Shown here: piece after piece, positions 25,324 to 35,564 of the stretch
How the letters are laid out: each line of letters begins with the position of its first letter
Position numbering within the stretch: the first letter of the stretch is position 1
NCBI RefSeq assembly: GCF_019649055.1
Contig: NW_026570317.1
Coordinates: forward strand, 186,001-250,000
Reading direction: 5' to 3'
DNA length: 64,000 nucleotides
From: Paramacrobiotus metropolitanus
Lineage: Eukaryota; Tardigrada; Eutardigrada; Parachela; Macrobiotidae
Program-made: the position numbers and the translations under genes
The notes under the pieces: generated by a model
Databases searched by the model: none
What the model saw: only the letters and a program-made list of their open reading frames with translations
What the model was told of the DNA's origin: nothing

Positions 25324-26356
25324 AATTTTAGTGTGATCTCAAAGCAGCAGTGGATTTCTCTGCAGCTCAGTAGGCCAGTGCACTCGAACGGCAAAATTTA
25401 TTGAGAACCTTGGACGAAATTCTAGAAATAAAATACGCTGTTCCTTGAATCCATATGAAAAAACTAAGTGAACTGAACCGAACTTACGTGAAACAAGCGC
25501 TAATCCGAGTACAAAGTTTGTACTGCCAATTTGTAACTGCCAATTGCAGCCTGTCTGATTGTACTACAAAGTACAAACAGACAGGCTGCAATTGGCTGTT
25601 GCTACTGGCTCAGGCTGTAATCGCAGCTGCTCAGACTTCAGAGTCCAGACTCGTACGATGAAGCTGTTCTTTTGGACCGTCTGCCGCATCCACAAACATT
25701 ATTGAGGCCGCAGCCGTCTATTCGGTCTATTTGTTCTTGTCCAAGCATAACTGCAGCTGTACTGTGTGACTTACTTTTTGGGGATGGTTGAAAATTCGGA
25801 TTCGGTTTTTTTTAGCAGCAGACCACGGGGAACGAGATGTATGTAAATTTAATTTTGGGTCTGAAGCTTCTGATATTGTAATTAACATTTCGTATACTAA
25901 AGTGGTTGTTAAACAACATCAGTGCACCGATCGAGCGTCAGTACGACGGGAAAATGGTTTTGGATTTAGGGAATTGGAAAAGCGTGACGTACGCTTCGTG
26001 GAGTCAGACAAATTTTATGCTCTTGGCGAAGGCTTAATAGTAGCATCTGGCTGCGCTCGATGTAAATTTAAACGCTTCCCCGGGCAAAGCATCATGGTGC
26101 GTAAAAGCACCAGTGCAATTCAGGTTTTATGGTGTGAAACTGTGAATGCGAGTATCCTATTGAAAATTGGGATTTCCCGATGAAAAAATTAAGAATGGGA
26201 ATTTTTTGTTAGTTTGTGCTGACCATAGGTCAGCGGTGGAGACTATCCCGCCTGCTAAACGCCAATGCCCATGGACGGTCTGTAGACCGGTCCACAGCAT
26301 AAAAAGATTTACACTGTAATAACTAGGCGAACAGGAATTACTTTACCCGCGCGAAT
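25324..26356. other. Upstream of gene 1; intergenic
   Basis: No supported gene. It contains a strong hairpin at 25539-25596, listed separately. The plus-strand frame at 25788-26183 is not recognisable and lacks paralog or splice support. Confidence 0.35.
25539..25596. repeat. Imperfect 58-bp hairpin
   Basis: Two 19-nt perfectly complementary arms (25539-25557 and 25578-25596) enclose a 20-nt centre, which itself holds an inverted TTGTACT/AGTACAA pair. The structure could form a cruciform or an RNA hairpin. Its arm length is near that of a short microRNA precursor, but no other evidence for one exists. Confidence 0.6.
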
Positions 26357-26448
26357 TTAAGGGACAGTAAATTCCCCGGAACCGCCCGCACTAGACGTCG
26401 GTTTCTTTGATGTCAAAGAAGCCGTCGCTTTGGTGTCCTGTCCCTTTA
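26357..26448. mobile_element. Small palindromic MITE-like element
   Basis: The ends TTAAGGGACAG and CTGTCCCTTT are inverted repeats. A second internal palindrome, GTTTCTTTGA/TCAAAGAAGC, lies at about 26400-26422. There is no coding content. Confidence 0.45.
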
Positions 26449-26947
26449 ACGCGAGTGGATACAGCACGTAAAAGCAATCACTTCATTAAATAGTACAAAA
26501 AAAGGACTTTAAAACAAAAGTATAGAAGTGGTCAACAAACTGACCACTGGTCAGCAAAAACTAAAAACGTCCCAAACCCGTTGTCATGTGTTTTGACCAC
26601 TACCATAGATAGACTACTGAAAATAGAGGATGCTAACAATGTTTATTCCCAAACCTTTCAGTATACTCTCTTGGGAGACTGCACGAAGCATTATTTTTGA
26701 AGTTTAATACGAGTATTATAATATTTCTGTCGCTTTTATACTGGCCGCACTGTCCTGCTTACACTTTTCCCGGGTGTGACCGCAGGTGTCACTTATTCCG
26801 CCGTGCCAGTGTCAAAAAAGCAGCACGAAAAGTCCAACTGCAGAGGTCGTTAGTGCTAAATCAGATATTAGTGGTCACTGACACTTTTTGGAACGCGTTA
26901 GCGGTCGCAAGTAGGTAGTAATGCTGCCGCTAAGGATAACATCATCA

Positions 26948-27063
26948 ATGTGCCCGCTTCATTCAATGAAGCGGGCACATTTCGGGCCGTTGAAAACTAC
27001 ATTACGTCACTGCCCAATGAAGTTCATTGGGCAGTGACGTAATGTAGTTTTCAACGGCCCGAA
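26948..27063. repeat. Two adjacent perfect palindromes
   Basis: Positions 26948-26980 form perfect 16-nt arms around one base. Positions 26981-27063 form perfect 41-nt arms around one base (27022). The two hairpins abut. The arms of the larger one contain TGACGTAA. Perfect arms of this length with no loop are unusual in natural DNA. Confidence 0.85.
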
Positions 27064-28941
27064 ACTGATCAAAACTCAGAACATATGTTCCTTCGAAGCT
27101 GCGCAGCGCTCTGTCTTAGCTTGCCCAAGCAATGCATCGATTTGTACAGACGCGGCAGAGCGCACGGTATTGTGTCGCCATTTCATTTCACACTGTTATT
27201 GCAAATGGCGGTAGAATTACAGTCAGGACAGTTTCGTGTTCAATAAATGTTTTCTTTTCGGAAGCCGACCGCCCGGGGTGTTGATTAACAATAGCGTTTT
27301 TCGCCAGCTTCCGATAAACGGAACCGCGTGGTGTTTTGCGTCCGACCGCGTGGTGTTTTGCGTCCGACCAGACAGTAGCTACTTCCGTTTACGCAATAAA
27401 AGAATCTGTTAAAAGTTCACCCGCCCGTGTATTCGAAACCCTTCATGCGCAATGGCGTTAAGCAAGCAACACGTGTTTTTGACGGACAACTGCCTTGTAA
27501 TCTTTGACTTTCACATACCATGGTGGACATTTCTGAAGAACGTGTTGTCAATTGTACCTTGCTGATTTATTCAAATTTATTGAATCATCGACTAGAAAGT
27601 TATTGACCACGGCATCGGACAGCTCAGACAAAATAATCGAAATACGCGATTTTTGCGCACCTGCAGTTTTTAAATAACTTGAGACGCAAGAATGTCTCAC
27701 TTGCTGCTTTAAAGTCGCTTATTACGTTATTTAATGACGAATAACTGGTGGCGATCGCTGGGGAAAAAATCCCAAACACCTTGTCGCCTCCCGAACGCCA
27801 ATGCCCGTCCCGAACGTCAATGCCCAATGTACATAACTACGAACAACGTCTTTGCACCGATCCACTGTTCCAGCATGTTTTTTAAATTTTAAAATAAATT
27901 CCAAAAGTTTTAAAATTCATTTTAAAATTTGAAAAAAATTATGGAGGTCCGGATCGGTGTAAAAACAATTTTTATGGCCATATGCATTTACATGCGAAAT
28001 TTAAAGGAGATCGGTTCTTAATGAGACTTTCGTACACCTGAATGCATTTAAACTTTTTGGAATTTTCTAACCGCGATAACTCCCGAAAAGGATGTTGCGC
28101 GCACAAACGGTTTTCACGCCAGGGTATACAAATCTTTTAGCTACCTAACTGTCATAAACCGAAATAAAAATGTGTTTGGGAGTGTGCGAAAGTGAAAGTT
28201 TTCCTGCATGTACTCGAATTTGGTACCATGTACCGGGCCACTTCCCTTAACAACGCCAGCATGTTGTCGGTCAGCCGGATAGTCGTCAGCGAGTTGTCGG
28301 TGTGCCGTGGTTCAGCAAGTGACGTGGGGGACTGCCACTAACTATTATTACGTCCATTCGCAACCGCAAGCAAAAAACGAGAAGCGCGTGCTTCAGTGAC
28401 ATCATTCGACCTCCATTATTTCTTTTAATTTATCATAAAACAAAATTATCAAGCATTCCAGACAAACAAAAGCCTATTAACATTATTCCGATCCGTAGCT
28501 ATGATCCCCCACCCCGCAGCAATATTAGCGCTAAACGGCACTGCCTAAAGCTCAATGACACTAAGCCAGTGAAGAGGCAGAGGAACCAGGAAAAATAAAA
28601 TCCGTTAAAAACGTTTAGTTAAAAAATAATTGGACAGTACTGAAAAATTAACTTTTAGTCTAAAAATTTGGACAGAGCTGTTCAAATTTAGCGCTTCCTC
28701 CATCGTCGAAGCATCCATCACGGGTGAAGAAAATGATTCTAGTCCGACTGTAATGGATAGCGTTCAGGTAAAATCCAGAGTATCTGAAGAGCGAAGGATT
28801 GTTCAATGTTGCACTATATTTTTTAATGTTGTCGAAGCATAAAACGTAACGGTCATCAAGTGGTTTTTATCAGCAGCAAATGTGAAATTCGTTATACCTG
28901 ATTAAATAGCAATGAAATTGGCACTAGTTTCCATGGATGCG
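27064..28941. other. Intergenic between genes 1 and 2
   Basis: No supported gene. It contains a direct 22-bp duplication (CGCGTGGTGTTTTGCGTCCG plus 2 bp) at about 27327-27370. A copy of a dispersed repeat lies near 28070-28140, also found near 23885-23960 and 30785-30845. From about 28355 it resembles the flank downstream of gene 1. Confidence 0.4.
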
Positions 28942-30746
28942 TTAGCCAAAATAGCGTCCGTTTAGTGTGTAGCATCCGTTTACTGCTGCAAAGGTCACCC
29001 TGTTCAAAGCGGGAAGAAGAAGGTCGACTTGTTGGAGATCTAGTGTATCCCATCGGTGTGGATCATCATCCGCGTGCAAGCTGTTGAACCTTCTCAGAAC
29101 AAAAAAATTGTTATCTTACAGGCAAACAAGTAACGTTGGATTCCGCCGCACGCTGCCACTAATTAGGGAGTCAACTTTCATTTCATAATAAGCCGGTCGG
29201 TTATTTCGCCGCTTTATGGTAGATACTTTAACGGCACACCGACAATTTGCTGACCTAGGAAAATTCGCTGCCCACCGACAATTTGTTAGCTTGCTAACGA
29301 CATTTGGCAGAACGACAAAACGTTTGCATCGCAATCGGTTCGAACGACAAGTTAGTGAGTGCCACGTTGTTAAAGGAAACTTTGGTGAACCCCGACATTT
29401 TTCTGATGCTATTCTGATGAAATGGAGAATAAAGAAAAGAAATTAGAAGAAAACAAACACCAAGAAAACATATGGAAAGAAACAGAAGGAAACATAGGAC
29501 CACAAGAAAACAGAAGAAACCCAGAAAAACCAGACCGATCAAGCAAGCTGTCAGTCAACGAAACAGCTTCTGCAAAAAGTCGGGCATCAAAATTGTAGAG
29601 GAGCAAATTGGCATCAGTAAGTTACTGGTCAGCAGGTTGTTTTAATAAGCAAAATGTCGGTCAGCAAGTGGGCGCGAAGCAGGACCGAGGTGATACGGAA
29701 ATGGTGTGTTGGCTGCTGGGCACTGTATTACAGTAGCAGTTGTTCTAAATTTTTTAATATGCATTAAAATAGCTACTGATTAAGAATTTGAAAAAATCAA
29801 AAAATATGAGAAATTTAAAGAAATCTACAGGCTCTGCAGCTTGGAACTTGTGCCGAGCCGCTGACGATAGTACGGGAATATAGAAAGGAACCTATTTTAA
29901 CTTTGCCTATCCGCAGTGCGGCAAAATAGCCAACTGGGTAATTAACAACAAGCACTGCGACAAATCAGCCACCTAAAAATCAGTTTTGGTGACCAACCTT
30001 ACAGACGAAAAAATTCGCCGAGGCTGATCAGCGGGTTTGGCTGCCAGTAAGACACGGAATCCATCCAGCTTTTATGCGCCTTTCTGAAAATTGACCACGC
30101 CTCCGCGGTAACGACCGGACAGTGGTTGTTGGCTCGGGCTAAAAACCGTCGACAGTGCTCAGCGGCCGTCTCTGTGGTATGAAAGCGCAGCAGCGGAATG
30201 ACAACCGGCACATGCTCACTGTGCCCGTTTCGCTGAAAATGGAACCCCTTCGCTGCCGCATGGGCGTGAGTGATTTGCCCAAATGATCCCAGCAGAGCTT
30301 CGGTCGCTCGGTAATTGATAAGGATCACCCGTTCACACACGGAAATCAGGCTGACCAGCGCATGACACACCAGTTCTCCGTGCCAGCCGCGAGAAATGGT
30401 CAAGAGCGCACATTCCCGCCGCTCCACGCAATCACGTCCGTTCTTTGCCACGATCAATGGCAGTCGCAGCCCCATAACTTGCAGTACGGTTACGATCGCC
30501 GACAGTCTGGACCTCAGATCGCATGTTCCGTGGCAATGCTTTCCGTCTTCCGTTAGCGTCAGACTGTATGTGTTCTTACCAAGCCGGTGATGGAGCATGG
30601 TGAGCAGTCTGTACATGAGATAAGCGTTATAATCAGCCAGCGATCCGTCATCACTGGGATCCCCAATGCACTTTGTGCATAGATCAAAGAGGATGTGACG
30701 ATTGGCAACGTCCTGTTGAAGCAGTGCCCGCCACAGCGAACAAACT
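28942..30746 (-). pseudogene. Gene 2: 5'-truncated copy of the F-box family
   Basis: Exons 30746-30003 (744 nt, the same length as in gene 1) and 29089-28942 (148 nt, also the same) match the last two exons of gene 1 closely. They keep open frames and splice sites. The Tudor/Agenet and F-box exons are absent. Similarity to gene 1 continues through the intron to about 30985 and stops just before the position where the F-box exon should begin. The intron between the two exons is 913 bp, against 154 bp in gene 1, because of a repeat-rich insertion. It may be a dead fragment, or it may be transcribed from a new promoter as a protein with only the C-terminal domain. Confidence 0.65.
29200..29700. 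repeat. Repeat-rich insertion in the gene 2 intron
   Basis: Gene 1 lacks this stretch. Its left part repeats an ACCGACAATTTG motif. Its right part carries the inverted form (near GTCGGTCAGCAAGTGG). The middle is purine-rich (AAGAAAACA-type). The plan resembles the foldback elements elsewhere in the window, but the ends are not well defined. Confidence 0.35.
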
Positions 30747-30962
30747 CTGAGAAAAAAAAACCAATGTTTAGGCGAAGAATTGTGCAGCACTTCACCCGTA
30801 ACTCTCCAACCGGATGTTGTGCGGACAAACAGTTCTCAAGCATATATCATTGTATGAACAAATTATTTGGCTATAGAATGTCGTAAAACACCGGAAAGAA
30901 TTGTTCGGTAGTCTTCGAAACAGAAGTTTCCTGGAATTTAAATAGACGTGCATTTGCTACTA

Positions 30963-31393
30963 GATATACTTCGGCCAATGCCTTATAATATGGGCTCCCC
31001 TTAGTTTACTCTCCCTTATCTGGGGTCCCGGACAACATGCGCAACCGCCCTTATGCTGCGGTCGCGTAAAATTCTTTAATCCATGCAATTCTGGATTTTT
31101 TAGCTTTTTTTACTGTATTAGTAAATTTGGTACAAGTAAATAAAAATTGGTTTACTAGAATTCAGTTCATAATCAATTTGACGGGTTTAAATTTACTTAA
31201 AATCATTTTTGCGTATTATTTTGCGCATGCTCTTTTTATCATACTGATAGCTTTTGCTAAATAATGAAAAAATAAATTGACTGGTACTCTTAACTAGCCG
31301 GGAGCCCAGATCTGGGCATGTACTGTAATACTGTATAGGAAACCCATAATATGGGCTTCCAAGTCTTATATTATAAGACATTGGTCGAAATAT
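30963..31393. mobile_element. Inverted-repeat element at the gene 2 breakpoint
   Basis: The left end at about 30963-30993, containing GGCCAATGCCTTATAATAT, is inverted at about 31358-31392 (ATATTATAAGACATTGGTC). The interior has further partly inverted AATATGGGC blocks. No transposase is present. The left end coincides with the point where homology between genes 1 and 2 ends. Confidence 0.5.
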
Positions 31394-31484
31394 AGATGGC
31401 AAAACTAGGCATCTTCCACCGGCCCTGTACTGCTGCCGTCATCCTTGCAGCCGGTTACGGACGTTCAATGAAGGTAATGTACTC

Positions 31485-32345
31485 TTAAGCAAAGGGCATC
31501 AACCTTTCCGTAAAGGTCATCAACCTTTCCGCAAAGGGCATCAACCTTTCTGAAAGGTCATCAACCTTTTTTTAAAGGTCATCAACTAATCTGGTGGCGG
31601 CATCCATTGATGAATATGAGGCCATTGTACTCATATTAAATTTCATTGCGAGTATGACTGTCTCTGGTGCTCTCGGCTGTATGAATGATACATATTTTCT
31701 TACACATTATGCTTGCTGCCTGTGCGTTTGATTAAGCATACGGAATGGTTTTTCTGATGCAATGACCAAACTAATGATAACAGTGACCAATGGTGCGGTA
31801 CTACGATCAAAGGATGCCGCCATTTGTTCTGCAGATAGGTGGATGCGTCGATGATTTTGCACTTGTCATATCATTCTGCTCGTGCGAGTTGTACTCATTT
31901 TGTCACTGTTATCGTCAGCTCAGGGCGGCAGTGAATCACTTCGCTTGCTTATTCAACATCCAGGCCAACTGTTTATGAAAGCCATTAATTTGCATGTCAA
32001 CGAGCGAGAGGAACGATAAGCAAAATGAACTACAATGAGTGCATTGGCGTCGGTTCTCGGAGTAATACCGTCGGCAGAATCGTGGACAACCTCTGGCAGA
32101 AAAATGGATGTCGCTTCCAGCAAGATGGATGCCCTTTGGCAGAAAACTGGATGTCTTCTCCAGTAAGGTAGATGATAAACAGCCTTTCCAAAAATGTGGA
32201 TAATCCTCGGCAGAAATGTGGATGACCTCTGTTGGAAAGGTGGATCACATTGGCAGAAAGGTTGATGACCTTTAGAGAAAGGTTGACGAGCTCTGGCAGA
32301 AAGGTTGATGACCTTCATTCATCGTCAACCATCGACCCGTCAACC
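31485..32345. mobile_element. Foldback-type element with arrays of about 21 bp at both ends
   Basis: The left side (31485-31590) holds about five tandem copies of a unit like AAAGGTCATCAACCTTTCCG. The right side (about 32090-32345) holds the reverse-complement unit (GGCAGAAAGGTTGATGACC) several times with decay. It abuts the broken end of the kinase exon at about 32360. Confidence 0.6.
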
Positions 32346-33620
32346 TTCCTGCCGGCTACAACCGCGCTTGCTCATTTTCTTTGGCTCGGCTACAGCTTCC
32401 TTCAGTAAACTGATACAAGCGCTATAGTCGGCAACTTTTAAAACCCTCCCTTTTAGTTCCTGGTCCGAAAACAGCAGATTTTTCGGCCGCAGGTCGCCGT
32501 GCACTATGTCCTTTTTATGCAAATATCGTAACCCAGATGCCGCATCAGCGAAATACCGCGAAACATCTTCGGCCCGATACCCCGCGCGGTTGCGATGATA
32601 AAACGCCTGCATGTCCGCTTCCATGGCGACTGTATATAATCGATTGGTTAGCCATGATATAGCCCTCGCTCAAGCTCGGACTACTAAAACTTCGACTTGG
32701 AATTCACTTGGACTCTAAAATTTGGACTAAACTTGGACTCTAAAACGTGGACTTTTCAACTTGGAGATTTCAACTTGGACTTCTTAACTTAGACTTGGAC
32801 TTAAGCGTTTTTAACTTTCTTAGGTTTTTTAGTATTCTTATGCCACTTAGGTTTCTTAGGTTTCTAAAGTTTCTTAGGTTATCTAGGTATTCTTTGGTAT
32901 TCTGAGAAACCTGAGAAACCTAAGAAAACTTGAAGAAACGTAAGAAGACACAAGAAACATAAGAAACGCCGAAATCCAAATCTAAGTCGAAAAGTCCAAG
33001 TTTTAGAGTCCAAGTGAAGTCCAAGTTTTAAAGTCCAAGTGAAGTCCAAGTTTTAGTAGTCCAAGTCCGAGTCCGAGCATGAGCGCGGGCCGCCGCATAT
33101 TAAAAATGGCATTTGCTAAGCCGTCTAAATTTAAGTTTTATCTTGAATCTAACTGTAAAATGCAACCTTGAAGAAGATCTAAAGCTGAGCAGAGCTGAAA
33201 TTTAACTTACGCTGAGCGTTTTCAAAGTCACTCTTCAACAAAAGCTAGAGGTGAAGTTTACGTGACTTTGTACGATTGGTGTACCATTCACTGGGCCATG
33301 CTCCATAACATGCGCCGTTTATTTGATTAATGTATTATCGGAACAACTGACAAGTACAAAAACTACAGTTCTAAATTGTCTGCGTCCTTACCACTGCACA
33401 TGTCCATGAAATTGCACAGCTGATAACCATGCTCTTCAGTCAGTTCAACATCCAGGAAATAATACTTAACGATATTGCTGTGCGTGAGCGCACGAATACG
33501 GCGGAATCTGTTGGAAGACTCCACTGCTCCGCTATCCCGTGCGCTCGATGCTTTAAACGCAAAATCCACTAATCTAGGGCGGATCTGCAACACTTCACCG
33601 CATAATTTTTCCCGGAACAC
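32346..33620 (-). pseudogene. Protein kinase fragment, truncated in the activation region
   Basis: Two minus-strand exons are visible: about 33620-33392 and 32629-about 32346, joined in phase (donor GTAAGG, acceptor TACAG). The first has an N-lobe pattern: an FAFKA segment in the position of the VAIK lysine strand, then LTHSNIVKYY. The second has GLRYLHKKDIVHGDLRPKN, the HRD catalytic loop with Arg replaced by Gly, and then VADYS in place of DFG. The frame runs into the neighbouring foldback element right after this, so the rest of the C-lobe is missing. The upstream start was not found. A former pseudokinase or a decayed active kinase are both possible. Confidence 0.55.
32662..33090. mobile_element. 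Foldback element in the kinase intron
   Basis: The left end GCCCTCGCTCAAGCTCGGAC and the inverted right end (GTCCGAGCATGAGCGCGGGC) match. Inside lie inverted arrays of an AGTCCAAGTTTTA-type unit, then CTTAGGTTT-type arrays, meeting near 32900. No coding sequence is present. Confidence 0.65.
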
Positions 33621-35564
33621 CGGTCTTCAGCTTGCAGTATCCCTGATTGGCTATTTCCACATGCCAGCAAAATCAGCCACCTGTACTGAGGACGGTGGTG
33701 TAAAATCAGAAATGTCCAAGAACCTTAGGAGTTGCATCCGTCCAACCATATTCCAACCCTACACTACCTTAAGAACAATTCGTGCTGAAAATGCATCTGT
33801 CTTTTGTTCAAACCTCGAACAACACAGCTGGTGTCAAAGCCCCACTTTGCAATTTCATGCCAAGCTAGCACTTAAATTACCGCGTGGCAGCAGAACTGCA
33901 GAAGTGAGTGGCGAGAGTTTTAAATGTGGCGAAGCAATTGTATTGTCAGAGCAAACTGGCAGCTAATGCGCCCCAAGGTTCGTAGACCCGCATTTTTTCT
34001 ATGTTATGACAATAACACAGCAAAAATATCCCTTTATGTAGCATATCAATTCACCTATCGCTATGGCTGACAAAAGAGACGTTGGCAGGTTGGCGGTTAA
34101 GCCAACGGTTGTCTTAAATAATTACGTATCATGCAACGCCAACAGAATGATAATGATGTATGTGATTTAGACGCGGAAAAATATATCACGTACATAAGCT
34201 GATGCCTTGCAGCTACGTTCGCACGTCGCACTTTAACGTACAACGCTACTCATTAAATGAGTAAGTACATAATTAATTAATTTTATCGTTTGATTGGGCC
34301 TAACCTTTCGCGCCGTGGAAAAAAAATGCTGTGAATAATATGGAATCGTTGGTTTGAGTTCAATGATAGATACAAATATCATTTCAGGTCGGGAGCAGTT
34401 TTTTGCGCAATTTGCAACGGTTCCTAAGCGAGATCGTTGCAGCTTGTACAATTTGCGGTTATCGGCAAAGCATCGGGCGGCACTGGGCGTCAACTTTCGC
34501 AGCACCACCTGACCACCCAAAACAGAGCAACAAAGTCCAACGGACACCTTGACGTTTTCTGATTAGCGATTTGCTCGGGAAATCGGAATATTCTGTTCAC
34601 CATGGCGTTTTTGCAAATTTTGTCCAATAGTATATTAATTTCAACTTTTTTTATAAGCAAGTGCGTAAAATAATAGGATTTTTAGATTATCGGAAATACT
34701 AGCGCAATCCGAGCCGGCTGAAAACCAGAATGCTGAAGCGCCAGCTTGGCGGAAACAGAGTGTATAACGTGTGTGATGTGATTCGTTTCATCATCAAAGG
34801 ACCCGTGAAGCTACCGTTTAGCCTCGATCTAAGGCGTTTTTCGGACAGTGCCTAAACTAAGCGGTAGTCTGAGGCTTTTGACGAAATTCTGCAGCTATTT
34901 CCGAAATTAGATTACGGATAATAAGATCACGAATAACGGTTTTGGTTTGATTGTCCTTGAATATAATCAATAATTTAAATTTACTGGTAAATCATTTTAG
35001 TTAATGTAAATTAGCGCATGCACCTATATATATGTATGATATACTTGCACTGGATTGTATCTACTGCTGAAAACACGAAGAAAAAATACATGCACTGTAA
35101 ATAAAATTGCACTGTAAATTTTAAAACTGTAAATGCACTGTAAATTTTAAAACATATAATATTGCTTTTGAGACTTCTGTTTCAACGATTCCTGCTTATG
35201 TACTTCTTTTCTTATTCTTTGTAAAAGTCGCTGCAATTTCCTCAGAGAGCACTTCGTATTCATGAGCCAATGGAACGCTCTGTACGTGGTGCGTTTCGTT
35301 TAGAAGTACAATAACAACGGTATAGTTTAAATCAGTCAAATTTTTAAAGAATATGTTCGATTAGTAAGTTAACTTGGTCGTACGTGTCACGTACCGGTAC
35401 GACCAGGTATCACGTACGTAAGAATGAAAAAAGAATGCGTTTTGGTGAGTATGTAACCTTGGTCCCACGCATCACGTGTGTAAGAAAGCAATGTTAGTAT
35501 TTCAGGTAAATAAATTGGGAACCAAATATTGTAAAATCGCATCACTCTGGAGTGCATTTCTTCC
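33621..35564. other. Intergenic between the kinase fragment and gene 3
   Basis: The 5' exons of the kinase may lie here, but I could not identify them. A minus-strand frame at 34233-34547 is unrecognised. Nothing else is supported. Confidence 0.3.

Noticed and set aside
29294-29606. Hydrophobic minus-strand frames suggesting a membrane protein
   Set aside because: They are translations of a purine-rich repeat tract in the gene 2 intron insertion.
31485-31590. Regular short repeats resembling a CRISPR array
   Set aside because: Units are directly adjacent without unique spacers and are inverted at the other end, and the genome is eukaryotic. This is a foldback terminus.
33475-33966. Plus-strand frame of 163 codons
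   Set aside because: It is largely antisense to the kinase exon and has no recognisable domain.
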